DNA of 42,933 nt from Chloracidobacterium sp. UBA6041 (GCA_002427845.1 DIYZ01000084.1:36055-78987), one strand, 5' to 3'. Positions 32,202 to 41,240 are shown, counted from the stretch's first letter. Translations and numbers: made by a program. Notes: a model not told the origin generated them from the letters alone.

Positions 32202-33608
32202 TCACGATGTTAAGGGCAACGTTACAAAAAACGAGCTGCCTCGACCGATTTCACTCTCTAGCGCCAGGGAACCGCCGTGCGCGTCAACTATCCAGCGCAC
32301 AATCGAAAGGCCCAGACCCGCGCCGCCCAGGGCCCGTGAACGCGGCTTGTCCACGCGATAAAAGCGATCGAAGATGCGCGACTGATCTTCCATGGGAATC
32401 CCGATTCCGGTATCAGTCACCGATATTCTGGCGAAGTGCCCGTTTCTTTCCAACGCTACGGAAATACGCCCGCCTTCAGGTGTGTACTTTACGGCGTTGT
32501 CGAGCAAATTGAGAAGCATTCGCTTTAACAGCTCTTCATCTCCCAATAGACTAACTTCTGAAAGCGCGCCGGTGTTCAGCAACAGACCCTTGCGTGTTGC
32601 AAGCACGCGAGCAGCACGAACGCACTCCGCGATCACTTCATTCAAGTAGAGCGGCTCTTTCGCCAGCGGGTAAGACTCGACCGGCTGATGGGCCAGGGTA
32701 AACAAGTCCTCGACGATGCGGGAAAGCCGTTCAGCCTCTTCGCCAATCAGCTTGAGTGAGTCTTTGTATTCGTTGGCCGGACGGTCTCGTTCAAGCGAAA
32801 TTTCTGCTTCACCGCGCAGCACGGCGACGGGCGTGCGCAGCTCATGAGACGCGTCTGCGATAAAACGTTGCTGCTCCTTAAACGCTGCATCAAGACGCCC
32901 GAGGAGTTCGTTGATTGTAGTAGCCAGCCGGCCCAGCTCATCGCGGGGGTTGGGCGCTTCGAGTCGCGAAGAGAGATTTTCAACGGTAATGCGGCGTGTC
33001 TGCTGATCCATCAACGCAATTGGTGAAAGACTCTTGCGCGCCAGGAAGTAACCTCCAGCAGAGGCAAGCAACAAAATTATCGGCACCGCGGCGAAAAAGC
33101 CTTCGCGCATGCGTTCGAGTTCTTCATCAATCACTCCGCGCGATTCAGCTACAACGGCGAATCCGGTTTGTTTATTTTTCTCTACGGAGAGTGGCACGAC
33201 AGCCAGCCGTAGGCCTTCATCGTCTCCAGCAAAACTATTTGCCACGTCGTAACCCGCTGCCTGCCGCCTCGCCGCTTCCAGCGCTTGTGACGAAAGGGCC
33301 AGTGCATGCTGGTTAAGATTGCTCGACAGCGCGATTGCGTGACCGTCAGCATCCGTGACCTCGACGAAGCGATTCGGATAAACCATCTGTGATACTACTT
33401 CGTTCGCCTTTGCTATCGAACCTTCTTCGCTCAACTCCTGCATGTAAGCGCTGGCGACCGTTTCCGCGGTCGAACGCAGGGATTCGTCCTGGCGCCGGGC
33501 AAATGAGCGCGCGGCCACGAAATATGTCAGCAGTGCAAACACGACTAGCGATAGCGCCAGCACGGCGGCGTACCAAAGAGTTAATCGTGTGCGAACGGAG
33601 TCAAGCAT
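32202..33608 (-). CDS. Sensor histidine kinase of the two-component pair
   Basis: From ATG 33608 the protein has 468 residues. An earlier TTG at 33626 would lie inside a palindromic repeat. TM1 is at about 10-33. A periplasmic sensor of about 130 residues follows, then TM2 near 175-190 and a HAMP linker (RRITVENLSSRLEAPNPRDELGRLATTINELL). The H-box is FIADASHELRTPVAVLRGE, with the phosphorylated His at about 255. The ATPase domain has an N-box (LLNLLDNAVKYTPEGG), G1 (DTGIGIP) and G2 (GGAGLGLSI). The presumed partner is the OmpR-type regulator at 41279-41968, about 8 kb away beyond the pump genes. The sensed signal is unknown. Confidence 0.94.
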   Translation of the reverse strand: MLDSVRTRLTLWYAAVLALSLVVFALLTYFVAARSFARRQDESLRSTAETVASAYMQELSEEGSIAKANEVVSQMVYPNRFVEVTDADGHAIALSSNLNQHALALSSQALEAARRQAAGYDVANSFAGDDEGLRLAVVPLSVEKNKQTGFAVVAESRGVIDEELERMREGFFAAVPIILLLASAGGYFLARKSLSPIALMDQQTRRITVENLSSRLEAPNPRDELGRLATTINELLGRLDAAFKEQQRFIADASHELRTPVAVLRGEAEISLERDRPANEYKDSLKLIGEEAERLSRIVEDLFTLAHQPVESYPLAKEPLYLNEVIAECVRAARVLATRKGLLLNTGALSEVSLLGDEELLKRMLLNLLDNAVKYTPEGGRISVALERNGHFARISVTDTGIGIPMEDQSRIFDRFYRVDKPRSRALGGAGLGLSIVRWIVDAHGGSLALESEIGRGSSFFVTLPLTS

Positions 33609-33613
33609 TCTGT

Positions 33614-33664
33614 TTTTGTAACGCAAACTGTTTGTTTGCGCGCAAGCTAAACAGCTTGCGTTAA
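33614..33664. repeat. Palindromic intergenic element, family B (second copy)
   Basis: GTAACGCAAACTGTTTGTTTGCG and GCGCAAGCTAAACAGCTTGCG lie side by side between the PAP2 stop and the histidine kinase start, and match the element at 9731-9845. They separate the last two genes of the efflux locus without breaking the shared orientation. Confidence 0.8.
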
Positions 33665-33665
33665 A

Positions 33666-34577
33666 TTAAAAACTCCAGGCCAACGCGACGCCATAATCAC
33701 GCGCGCGGCGATCGTATTGAGGAGCAATCAGAGGCCAACGCTTTGATTTCCGAATTTCATTCACGGCATCGCCATCCAGGCTCGAATCGTGGTGTGCGTG
33801 GTAAACGTAGCGGCCAATGCCGTAACCCATTGCGCTGCCGACGAGCACGTCAGACAAAAAATGGTTGCGGCCGGTAAAGCGCGACAGGCTTACGGCGCTT
33901 GCTAGTGCATACGAGGCCACCTGGATCTCCTTATGGTCATGGTATTCATTTGCGACAACCGTCGCCAGCGACCAGGCCGCGGCACTGTGGCCTGAAGGAA
34001 ATGAGCTGCCGTGTTGGAAGAAATCGCCTGGACCACGTGGATCAGTCGGCCGGCGCCGCTGGGTAGCTACCTTCAAGACACTATCGACGATAGAGCTATC
34101 AATGAACGCTTCCGCTCCCAGCAAACCCGTTTCGCGGGCGCGCGCGTTATGGCCCGCTCGCCCAACCAAATAGAAAGCGGCGGCGACGCTGCCGACGCCG
34201 TACGCTGAACCCAAATAACTCACGTTGTGACTCAACCGCAGTTGGTCGTGAAACTCACCCATCTCAGCGGCCGTGCGCTGGTCCGTTGAAATCAGCGCTG
34301 CCGTGGAGAGACCGAGGGGAACCAACCAGCGCGCATCGTCTTTCTTCAGGTGAAACGGAGACAACCAGATCGCCCGCTGATCCTGGAGGATGTTTTTGAA
34401 GAACTCGTGCTCGAGCGTTGGCTTCCTCTCTGATGGTGATGCTAAAGGCGTCGGCGCAGGACCAGGCGGCGCTTCAGATGGTGACTGCGCCTGCGCGCCG
34501 ACTGTTCCGAAAACAATTATGGCGAACAGTACCGCACTCCTCCTGGCGACAAACATGCTACGAATAATGCAACTCAT
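33666..34577 (-). CDS. PAP2-family lipid phosphatase (copy b), in the efflux operon
   Basis: The protein has 303 residues. The start overlaps the RND pump stop in ATGA, so translation is coupled. A signal peptide or anchor (MFVARRSAVLFAIIVFGTVGAQA) precedes LEHEFFKNILQDQRAIWLSPFH. All three parts of the phosphatase signature are present: K-x6-RP in LKVATQRRRP, PSGH in SSFPSGHSAAAWSLA, and SR-x5-H-x3-D in SRFTGRNHFLSD. The mature C-terminus ends YGVALAWSF. It probably dephosphorylates a lipid phosphate (phosphatidic acid, undecaprenyl diphosphate or lipid A) on the periplasmic side. It is a close paralogue of the gene at 41993-42895. Confidence 0.92.
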   Translation of the reverse strand: MSCIIRSMFVARRSAVLFAIIVFGTVGAQAQSPSEAPPGPAPTPLASPSERKPTLEHEFFKNILQDQRAIWLSPFHLKKDDARWLVPLGLSTAALISTDQRTAAEMGEFHDQLRLSHNVSYLGSAYGVGSVAAAFYLVGRAGHNARARETGLLGAEAFIDSSIVDSVLKVATQRRRPTDPRGPGDFFQHGSSFPSGHSAAAWSLATVVANEYHDHKEIQVASYALASAVSLSRFTGRNHFLSDVLVGSAMGYGIGRYVYHAHHDSSLDGDAVNEIRKSKRWPLIAPQYDRRARDYGVALAWSF

Positions 34578-37500
34578 GTTTCGGCTCTCCCTTCCTTGTA
34601 GGCGCGACGCTGCAACTGCCGTCGCGCGACTGACTCTTCCAATTGAAGTGAAATCGCGGGCATCGCAAGGAGCGTAACAAAAGTAGAAAGCGACAGCCCG
34701 CCAATCACCGCGATGGCTAACGGTCTTTGCAATTCAGCTCCTGCGCCCAGGCCGATGGCCAGCGGCAGCAGGCCAAAAATCGTGCAAAGCGTAGTCATGA
34801 GAATAGGGCGCAGCCGCACGCGGCCCGCTTCTCTTAACGCGTCGCTCATGCGCAGATCGCGTTCGAGCAGCAGTTTGTCGCGGTAGTCGAGCAGGAATAT
34901 GCCGTTCTTGACGACCAAACCAACGAGCATAATCATCCCCATGAAAGACGAAATGTTGAGCGGCGTACGAGTGATCCATAACGCGATCATCGCGCCTACC
35001 AGCGAGACCGGGGCGGCGCACAGGATGACAAGTGGCTCGCGGTAAGAGCGAAACTGTATGACCAGCACAACGAAAACGAGCGCCAACGCAAGACCAAACA
35101 CGAGCAGCAATCCGCGAAACGCTGTCTGCTGGCTTTCGTACTGCCCGCCCAATTCATAAGTGACGCCCGGCAGTAAATTTGTTTTCTCCAGCAGCGTTCG
35201 GACATCCGCGATTACCGAACCAAGACCGCGACCGCTCAGACCAGCGGTTATGGCAATCATCTGTCTTTGGTCCTGCCGCACCAGTTCGCTCTGTCCCGCT
35301 TCACGTTCGATGCTGGCGAAAGCGACTAACGGTTGCGTAACTCCCGCGGGTGTCGTGATGGGCACGTTGCTGATGCTCGCAAAATTGAACCGCGTTTCGT
35401 CAGGCAGGCGCACGCGGATGCCGACAATGCGGTCGCCTTCGCGCAAGTGTGCTACCCGATGGCCCAGCAACGCATTGTTGAGCTGGGCGGATATTGCCTG
35501 CACGGTCAGACCTGCACGACCGGCCTTCACTGGATCAATCCGAGCGACAAGCTCGGGCGCGCCCGCGCTCACACCGTTGTAGAGTTCCACGACGTTGGGA
35601 ATTTTTTCTATGCGCTCGCCCAGCTCAGCCGCCGCCTTTTGCAGTGTTTGCAAATCATTGCCGAACAATTTGACTTCGACCGGCCGCGGCTCCCCTGCCA
35701 GATCATTGATTACGTCTTCCAGCAACTTAACAAACTCGGGATGGGCCTGGGGAAAGCGGCGCTCGATCTCTTCGCGCAGGTCGCTAATGATTTCTTCCGA
35801 ATCGCGGCTGCGGTTGTCTTTCAAACGCACCAGAATGTCACCTTCGTTTGGGTCAGTCGCAAAGAATCCGAGTTGCGAACCGGTCCGTCGCGAAAACGCG
35901 GCGACTTCCGGGGTTTTCTTGATGATGCTTTCGATTTGAGAAACCACGTTGTTGGTTTCCGCGAGCGACGTGCCCGGAGGCAGTTTGTAATCAAGCACGA
36001 ATCCGCCTTCGTCCATCTCGGGGAGAAAGCCCGTTTCCAGTTGAGTGTAGACAAGCCCGCCTATCGCGACCGCGCCGAGCGTGGCGAGGATCGCAACCCG
36101 GCGGTGGCCGAAGACCCAATTGAGCGCTTCGGTGTACCGACGTTCATTTCCTGCCAGAAAACTTTGGATGGCTGCTGCGAGGCGGCCGGCTGGTGTCCTC
36201 ATCTTTCCTGATTGATCTTCTGGTTCGATGCGGCTGTCGTCTCGTGCTTCATCCCCGAACACGCCTTGTCCCTGCTCGTCTTTCCCGACAACGCCGGCAG
36301 CAACAAGCCCTGCCCCTGGAGTTGTCGGCAGGAATCGATCCGCCAACAACGGAATTAAGGTCAGCGCCAGCACGAGTGAAATGAGGACGGAGACCGTAAG
36401 CACCACTGACAACGCGGAAAAAAACTGGCCCACCACTCCTTCGAGTAACACGAGCGGAAGAAAAACAACCACCGTGGTGATGGTGGATCCGATCACTGCC
36501 GCCATCAACTCGCCGACGCTGCCATAGATTGCATCCCGCCGGTTCTCGGCTTGATGACGACGCAGATGGCGCTCGATGTTTTCCACGACGACAACTGCAT
36601 TGTCAATAACCAACCCAATAGCCACCGCGATGCCGCCCAGGCTCATTAAGTTAAACGTCTGGCCAAACAAACGCATGAAGAAGAAAGTTGTGACTACGGT
36701 GAGCGGAATCGTCGTCGCGGCAATAAGCGTGATGCGTACGTGCCCAAGGAATGCGAGCAGTACAACGACGGCCAGCAGCCCGCCGATCATGATTGCGTCG
36801 CGCACGTTGGCAATCGAATCGCGCACCAGCGCGGCCTGGTTGTAAACGCGTTCGACCTTAACGCCACGCGGCAGTTGCGGACGCAACTCCGCTACTACTC
36901 CATCGACTTCGTCGGCGATGGCTACGGTGTTGCCGCCAATCTGTCTGGTAATGCTGACAATTGCGGCCGGCACCCCGTCGCCCGTGAAGATGTTGGTCCG
37001 ATCTTCGGCGCCATACTTCACCTCCGCTACATCGCCAACGTGAATCGGAGTGCGATCAGCGCCACCGTCTTCGGGTTTCTTTTTGGTGGAACTAGGCGTG
37101 GCGACAACGATGCGGCGAATATCGTCGAGCGATAGTGCTTCACCGGTAGCCAGCACGTTGTACTGCTGATAATCGCGACTGACGCGTCCCACGGAAGACA
37201 CGGCATTCGTCTGCGCGATTGCGTCTTCTATCTGGCCGATCGTGAGGTGGTTTGCAGCCATTCGCTCGGCGGCTACTACGACTTCGATCTCGCGCACTTC
37301 GCCGCCTTCCACGCGCACCTGGGCCACTCCGGACAAACGCGCCAGGCGTGGACGAATAGTGTAAGTCGCGAGATCATTCAAGACCGCGGGCGCGGCGCCC
37401 GTAACGTTGTAACTGATGATCGGAAAAACTGAGGGCGTCAGGCGTTGAGTATCAATTTCAATGCCCGGCGGCAAACTCGGTTGCACTTCGGCAACCTTTG

Positions 37501-37834
37501 CCTGCACGAGTTGCAACGCGAGTTGCATGTCGGTGTCGGGAGCAAACTGGATCGCAATTTGCGAAGAGCCGCGCAGGGTGCGCGAGGTCACGCGCGCGAT
37601 CTGCAAACCCTGCAAGGCGCTGACCGCATCTTCGAGCGGGCGCGCAACGGCCGTCACCATGTTGCGAGGTTCGAGCTGCCCGCCTTCAGCGACGACGATG
37701 ATGCGCGGAAACTCAACTTCCGGATAGATACTTGAAGGGAGCTGAAACGCGGCATACAAACCCGCCACACAAAGCAGGGCGACAACCAGATAAGTTGCCT
37801 TGTGATGCCGGTCAGTAAAGCGGGCAATGTTCAT
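34574..37834 (-). CDS. RND-family efflux permease
   Basis: From ATG 37834 the protein has about 1086 residues. A start 21 codons upstream would be read from repeat DNA. It begins MNIARFTDRHHKATYLVVALLCVAG and contains the RND periplasmic domains PN1-PC2. The TM4 segment is GGIAVAIGLVIDNAVVVVENIERHL, with a proton-relay Asp, and the C-terminal TM bundle includes GMIMLVGLVVKNGIFLLDYRD. It is the inner-membrane pump of a tripartite exporter with the adjacent fusion protein and TolC. A hydrophilic insert of about 50 residues (36183-36345) lies between the two halves. The substrate is not determined; the class is nearer to HAE/CusA-like pumps than to SecDF. Confidence 0.95.
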   Translation of the reverse strand: MNIARFTDRHHKATYLVVALLCVAGLYAAFQLPSSIYPEVEFPRIIVVAEGGQLEPRNMVTAVARPLEDAVSALQGLQIARVTSRTLRGSSQIAIQFAPDTDMQLALQLVQAKVAEVQPSLPPGIEIDTQRLTPSVFPIISYNVTGAAPAVLNDLATYTIRPRLARLSGVAQVRVEGGEVREIEVVVAAERMAANHLTIGQIEDAIAQTNAVSSVGRVSRDYQQYNVLATGEALSLDDIRRIVVATPSSTKKKPEDGGADRTPIHVGDVAEVKYGAEDRTNIFTGDGVPAAIVSITRQIGGNTVAIADEVDGVVAELRPQLPRGVKVERVYNQAALVRDSIANVRDAIMIGGLLAVVVLLAFLGHVRITLIAATTIPLTVVTTFFFMRLFGQTFNLMSLGGIAVAIGLVIDNAVVVVENIERHLRRHQAENRRDAIYGSVGELMAAVIGSTITTVVVFLPLVLLEGVVGQFFSALSVVLTVSVLISLVLALTLIPLLADRFLPTTPGAGLVAAGVVGKDEQGQGVFGDEARDDSRIEPEDQSGKMRTPAGRLAAAIQSFLAGNERRYTEALNWVFGHRRVAILATLGAVAIGGLVYTQLETGFLPEMDEGGFVLDYKLPPGTSLAETNNVVSQIESIIKKTPEVAAFSRRTGSQLGFFATDPNEGDILVRLKDNRSRDSEEIISDLREEIERRFPQAHPEFVKLLEDVINDLAGEPRPVEVKLFGNDLQTLQKAAAELGERIEKIPNVVELYNGVSAGAPELVARIDPVKAGRAGLTVQAISAQLNNALLGHRVAHLREGDRIVGIRVRLPDETRFNFASISNVPITTPAGVTQPLVAFASIEREAGQSELVRQDQRQMIAITAGLSGRGLGSVIADVRTLLEKTNLLPGVTYELGGQYESQQTAFRGLLLVFGLALALVFVVLVIQFRSYREPLVILCAAPVSLVGAMIALWITRTPLNISSFMGMIMLVGLVVKNGIFLLDYRDKLLLERDLRMSDALREAGRVRLRPILMTTLCTIFGLLPLAIGLGAGAELQRPLAIAVIGGLSLSTFVTLLAMPAISLQLEESVARRQLQRRAYKEGRAET

Positions 37835-37838
37835 GAGT

Positions 37839-37910
37839 TTCTGTAGGGGCAGGGCTGGTCCCTGCCCGTTCTTAGACGCGGACACGGGCGGGGACAAGCC
37901 CCTACCCCTA
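37839..37910. repeat. Palindromic intergenic element, family E (GTAGGGGCAGGG type)
   Basis: TGTAGGGGCAGGGCTGGTCC and GGGGACAAGCCCCTACCCCTA form an inverted repeat between the pump and fusion protein genes. The TAG at its edge (complement of 37908-37910) is the stop codon of the membrane fusion protein. The element also opens a spurious N-terminal extension of the pump frame. Confidence 0.8.
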
Positions 37911-39323
37911 CGGTTTTGGTTCGGTTGACGCAGCCTCCAGGATCTTGATCTTCGCGCCGTCGCTCAATCCAAACGCGCCGGTCGTCACCACACGCTCTGC
38001 TTCTTTCAATCCCTCCGCAATTTCGGCGTGGCCGTTGTCGCGTATGCCGACCGTCACTCTGCGTTTCTCGACGGTGTTGCCTTGGCGCGGCACAAAGACA
38101 AAACTTTCATCGCCCTCGACCACCAACGCAGTTTCAGGAACCACGACCGCGTCCTGATGAATCTCCACCGCAATCTTCGCGTTGGCAAACAACCCGGCCT
38201 TCAACTCACCCTTAGGATTGGCTAAACGGATTCGCACCGCCACCGTGTTGGTTTGCGGATCAACCGACGGGGCAACGTTCACAACGCCGCCGGTAAATTC
38301 ACGATCGGGAAACGGCTCAACCTTTACGGTCGCGACATCACCAGTTTGCAAACGACCGAGATACTGCGCCGGCAAATTCGCCACCAAATCCAGTGAAGAT
38401 GCGTCAATCACTTCGAAAGCCGGCGTGGTCGGATCAACTGTTTCGCCATCGTTGACGGAGCGTTGTGTGACGGTGCCGTTGATTGGTGACAATATGCTGG
38501 CGCGACTGAGCTCAGCGCGTGCCGCTTGCAGCGCAGCAGCCGCCGCCGATACTCCCCCTGCCGTTACTTCCGCCTGGGTCCGTGCTTCGCCCATGCCGCG
38601 CGCCGCATTGACGCGGGCTGCTTGCAGTGCCGACTGCGCCTGGCCTATCGCCGCGGTCGCTACAGTCGCCTGCGTCTCCGCTTCGTCAACTTCTTTACGC
38701 GCTGCGATGCCCCGTTCATAAAGCCGCTTCACGCGCGCAAGATTCGTTTGGGCCTGCGTCAGATTGGCGCGTGCCTGTACTAATGCGTCCTCAGCTTGCC
38801 TCACTTGATCGACTGCTACCGTGCGGCTCGGCGGACCGGATGTGGAACGCGCCTGCGCCGCCGTCGCGCGCGCCTGTTGCAATGCTGCCTGGGCTTGTTG
38901 CACTTGTGCGGCGAGCACACTCTTGTCGAGTTCGGCCAGTGTCTGACCCGCGCGTACGTAAGTGCCAACCTGGACCAGCACATGCGTTACGCGGCCGGAA
39001 GTCGCCGCGCTGAAACTGGCCTCATGGCCCGGCATCGCATTCAATGTCCCGGCGGCTTCGACATACTCGCGCACTTCGGCGCGAGAGCTTGGCGTGACCT
39101 CCACTTCGACAATCGGTTCCACCGTCAGTGTTTCTCCGCCACGGCGCATGACAAGCCACACAATTATTATCAGGAGAAAAAACGCCGCCACGATCCCGAT
39201 AAAAAGTGGGGAACGCAGGAGCGAGCTGCGGTAGCTAGGCCTGAATCCACGACGAGGCGACTCGGGCTCGCCATCGTCAGGTGCGTCGGCCATATGTTCG
39301 TCGGTGTTTGGAATGCCGGGCAT
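37908..39323 (-). CDS. RND periplasmic adaptor (membrane fusion protein)
   Basis: The protein has 471 residues. A second possible start is Met11. It has one N-terminal membrane anchor (SPLFIGIVAAFFLLIIIVWLV, about 34-55). A lipoyl half-motif follows (TSGRVTHVLVQVGTYVRAGQTLAELD), then a long alpha-helical hairpin at about 130-260 rich in QAALQQARA heptads. The second lipoyl half is SPINGTVTQRSVNDGETVDP, with beta-barrel and membrane-proximal domains after it. It links the RND pump with TolC in the periplasm. Its stop codon is provided by the family E repeat. It lies 41 bases after tolC. Confidence 0.93.
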   Translation of the reverse strand: MPGIPNTDEHMADAPDDGEPESPRRGFRPSYRSSLLRSPLFIGIVAAFFLLIIIVWLVMRRGGETLTVEPIVEVEVTPSSRAEVREYVEAAGTLNAMPGHEASFSAATSGRVTHVLVQVGTYVRAGQTLAELDKSVLAAQVQQAQAALQQARATAAQARSTSGPPSRTVAVDQVRQAEDALVQARANLTQAQTNLARVKRLYERGIAARKEVDEAETQATVATAAIGQAQSALQAARVNAARGMGEARTQAEVTAGGVSAAAAALQAARAELSRASILSPINGTVTQRSVNDGETVDPTTPAFEVIDASSLDLVANLPAQYLGRLQTGDVATVKVEPFPDREFTGGVVNVAPSVDPQTNTVAVRIRLANPKGELKAGLFANAKIAVEIHQDAVVVPETALVVEGDESFVFVPRQGNTVEKRRVTVGIRDNGHAEIAEGLKEAERVVTTGAFGLSDGAKIKILEAASTEPKP

Positions 39324-39345
39324 CTCAGTTATCTCAGTTACTTCG

Positions 39346-39380
39346 ATTAATTCAGTTTCACGGGTTAATTCAGTTTCACG
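39346..39380 (-). repeat. Tandem duplication spanning the TolC stop codon
   Basis: TTAATTCAGTTTCACG occurs at 39347-39362 and again at 39365-39380 (+ strand). On the coding strand the unit reads CGTGAAACTGAATTAA, which contains the TolC stop. One copy is the natural end of the gene and the other is a spacer copy. Confidence 0.8.
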
Positions 39381-40663
39381 CCGGCCGCCTGCTCCAGATC
39401 GGCCAGCGCTGATTGATAATCGAAGAGCGCTTGCAGATAAGCTTGCTTGACTTCACGCGCGTTACGCTCCGCATCCTGCACGGGAAGAATGCCTGTTTGC
39501 CCGGCGCGATAGGCCTCGACGGCCATCGCGCGCACGCGCTCCGCGTCGGGAAGAAGCTTCGTTTCATAAAACTCTACCTGCTCGCGAGCGGAGTCAAGCT
39601 TAAGGGCAAACTGTCCAATCTCGGCGGAAATTCGCTGCCGGGTGTCGTCGCGCTCCGCGGTTAACTGGTCAATCAAAGCATTGCTGCGCGCAATTTCGCC
39701 GCGCCCGCGATTGAAGATTGGCAACGACACAGTGACCTGCATCTTGACGCCGTAGTTGTTAGCCAACGAGGAATCAATTGTTTCAATCCCGGGTTCGAGC
39801 AGGAGATCGGGAATGCGCTGCGCGCGCGCCAACTTCAAACGGCTCTTCTCAGTCGCAATCTGTTGCGCCGCTGTACGCAGTTCTACGTTTTCAGAAAGTG
39901 AATGCTCGATCAAAACCGGCACGCTGACATTCGTACGTGAGCCGAAGAGTGACTGCTGAAGATCGAGTGGGGCTTGCGGTGGTCGATTCAATAGTTGGTT
40001 AACAGTGGCGAGCGCGACTCTTTCATTGTTTTCCAACTTGCTCAACTCATTTGTCGCGCGTGCCACTTCCAGCTTCGCCTGCAGCACTTCAAATTGAGCA
40101 ATGTCACCGGCGTCAAAACGTTCCTGCGCAATGTCCGCGAGCACCTGCGCTTGCGCGACAGCCTGGCGGCCGAGCCCGAGCCTATTTTTAGTCAGCGCCA
40201 AATTGAAATAGGCGCCGCGCAGATCGCGTCGCAGCGTTCGCAACGCTGCGTCAAGCTCCAGCTCGCTCAGAAGCAGTTCGTTTCTCGCGACGGCCAGGCG
40301 TTTACCACGTTTGCCGGCGGTTTCAATTGGTTGGGAAACTGAGACATTCAGACGCGGCTCGGAACGCGTGTACCCGGTAATCAAATCCGGATTGGGCCGC
40401 TCGCCGGCAATGAGCACACCCGCCTCCGCCACGGCGCGATGGCGGCGAATGGCGTTTATATGCAAGTTATCGCGCGCCGCCAGTTCATAGACTTGTTCGA
40501 AACTGAGCCCGTCAGGACTGGCCGCCGGAACGGGTGTACTTGTCTGAACTGGTGCCGGAGTTTGTGCCGACACCAGTCCAGCGGTTAGGGCGATCAGCGC
40601 CGCGATCATTCCTGCAAAGGCTGTCGCGATCGGCAACCGACGTTTCAAACGGTCCACAGTCAT
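39365..40663 (-). CDS. TolC-family outer-membrane efflux channel
   Basis: The protein has 432 residues. A signal peptide (about 10-33, LPIATAFAGMIAALIALTAGLVSAQ) precedes two repeated OEP-type domains: SFEQVYELAARDNLHINAIRRHRAVAEAGVLIAGERPNPDL, and the second repeat around EHSLSENVELRTAAQQIATEKSRLKLARAQRIPDL. Long helices dominate. It forms the trimeric outer-membrane duct for the adjacent pump. Its start codon is directly adjacent to the PepSY gene stop, and a short tandem duplication follows its own stop. Confidence 0.92.
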   Translation of the reverse strand: MTVDRLKRRLPIATAFAGMIAALIALTAGLVSAQTPAPVQTSTPVPAASPDGLSFEQVYELAARDNLHINAIRRHRAVAEAGVLIAGERPNPDLITGYTRSEPRLNVSVSQPIETAGKRGKRLAVARNELLLSELELDAALRTLRRDLRGAYFNLALTKNRLGLGRQAVAQAQVLADIAQERFDAGDIAQFEVLQAKLEVARATNELSKLENNERVALATVNQLLNRPPQAPLDLQQSLFGSRTNVSVPVLIEHSLSENVELRTAAQQIATEKSRLKLARAQRIPDLLLEPGIETIDSSLANNYGVKMQVTVSLPIFNRGRGEIARSNALIDQLTAERDDTRQRISAEIGQFALKLDSAREQVEFYETKLLPDAERVRAMAVEAYRAGQTGILPVQDAERNAREVKQAYLQALFDYQSALADLEQAAGVKLN

Positions 40664-41038
40664 TTACGGTTTGGTCCTCTTACGATCGTTGCGTTTCTCG
40701 GCGGCTTCGTTGACAGCAGACTCATCTTTCACCTCGAGCACTTTGCCTGTGTAAGCTTCGACCTGGACTTCCTTGATGCCATTGGCAACGCGGATATCGA
40801 AAGAGTAGATGAGGTTGCCATTCTCGCGTTCCAATTCGGCAGACTTGATTCGCCCGCCGGGAACCTCATTAAGCGCAATCGCGCGAGCCCGTTTCATCCC
40901 GATCTTCGTTTTGCGTGCGGTGTTGGAGTTTTGGGCTGCGCTGGTGTCTCCGCTTGAGACCGCCCTGGCTTGAGAAATCACGACATTGCCGGCCAATGCC
41001 GCCGCCAGCAGAAATATGACGATATTCAGTTTCTTCAC
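40664..41038 (-). CDS. Secreted PepSY-domain protein
   Basis: The protein has 124 residues. AAGGAG (complement of 41045-41050) lies six bases before the ATG. The signal peptide is MKKLNIVIFLLAAALAGNVV and is cleaved near SQA. The PepSY domain at about 48-112 is MKRARAIALNEVPGGRIKSAELERENGNLIYSFDIRVANG, followed by IKEVQVEAYTGKVLEVKDE. PepSY domains are periplasmic and may inhibit proteases or bind ligands. Here the gene heads the tolC-fusion protein-pump operon and ends exactly where tolC begins. A candidate regulator-binding site is upstream. Confidence 0.9.
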   Translation of the reverse strand: MKKLNIVIFLLAAALAGNVVISQARAVSSGDTSAAQNSNTARKTKIGMKRARAIALNEVPGGRIKSAELERENGNLIYSFDIRVANGIKEVQVEAYTGKVLEVKDESAVNEAAEKRNDRKRTKP

Positions 41039-41080
41039 GTACTGCTCCTTGAAATAAGTTAGAGATTTAGGGGACGGGCG

Positions 41081-41114
41081 AATATAGGCAAGCGAACCTT
41101 AACAGAAGATTAAA
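41081..41114 (-). promoter_or_regulatory. Candidate promoter with OmpR/PmrA-type direct repeat
   Basis: On the minus strand, TTTAAT-cttct-GTTAAG (41098-41114) is a direct repeat with an 11-bp period, as bound by PmrA/OmpR-type regulators. After 11 bases, TATATT (41081-41086) serves as a -10 box. The placement would let a regulator act in the -35 region. The predicted transcript would start about 37 bases before the PepSY ATG. Confidence 0.5.
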
Positions 41115-41175
41115 ACGCGAGAACCGAAACGAGTGTTTCGAGCGCCGGACGGATCCGCCTTGTTACTTGCTCGAG

Positions 41176-41240
41176 GTTTAGAGGCGGGACTTGTCCCGCC
41201 AGATATATTCCAGAAGTTGGGACAAGTCCCAACTCTAAAC
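41176..41240. repeat. Inverted repeat between regulator and PepSY genes (family F)
   Basis: GTTTAGAGGCGGGACTTGTC with its inner palindrome faces GGGACAAGTCCCAACTCTAAAC. The outer GTTTAGAG/CTCTAAAC arms and the inner GGGACTTGTCCC-type palindromes pair well. It lies just after the response-regulator stop and before the promoter of the PepSY operon, where it may terminate the upstream transcript (inference). Confidence 0.75.

Noticed and set aside
37835..37897. Upstream start for the RND pump at 37897
   Set aside because: The 21 extra codons are encoded by a palindromic repeat; the family start MNIARF at 37834 is the natural one.
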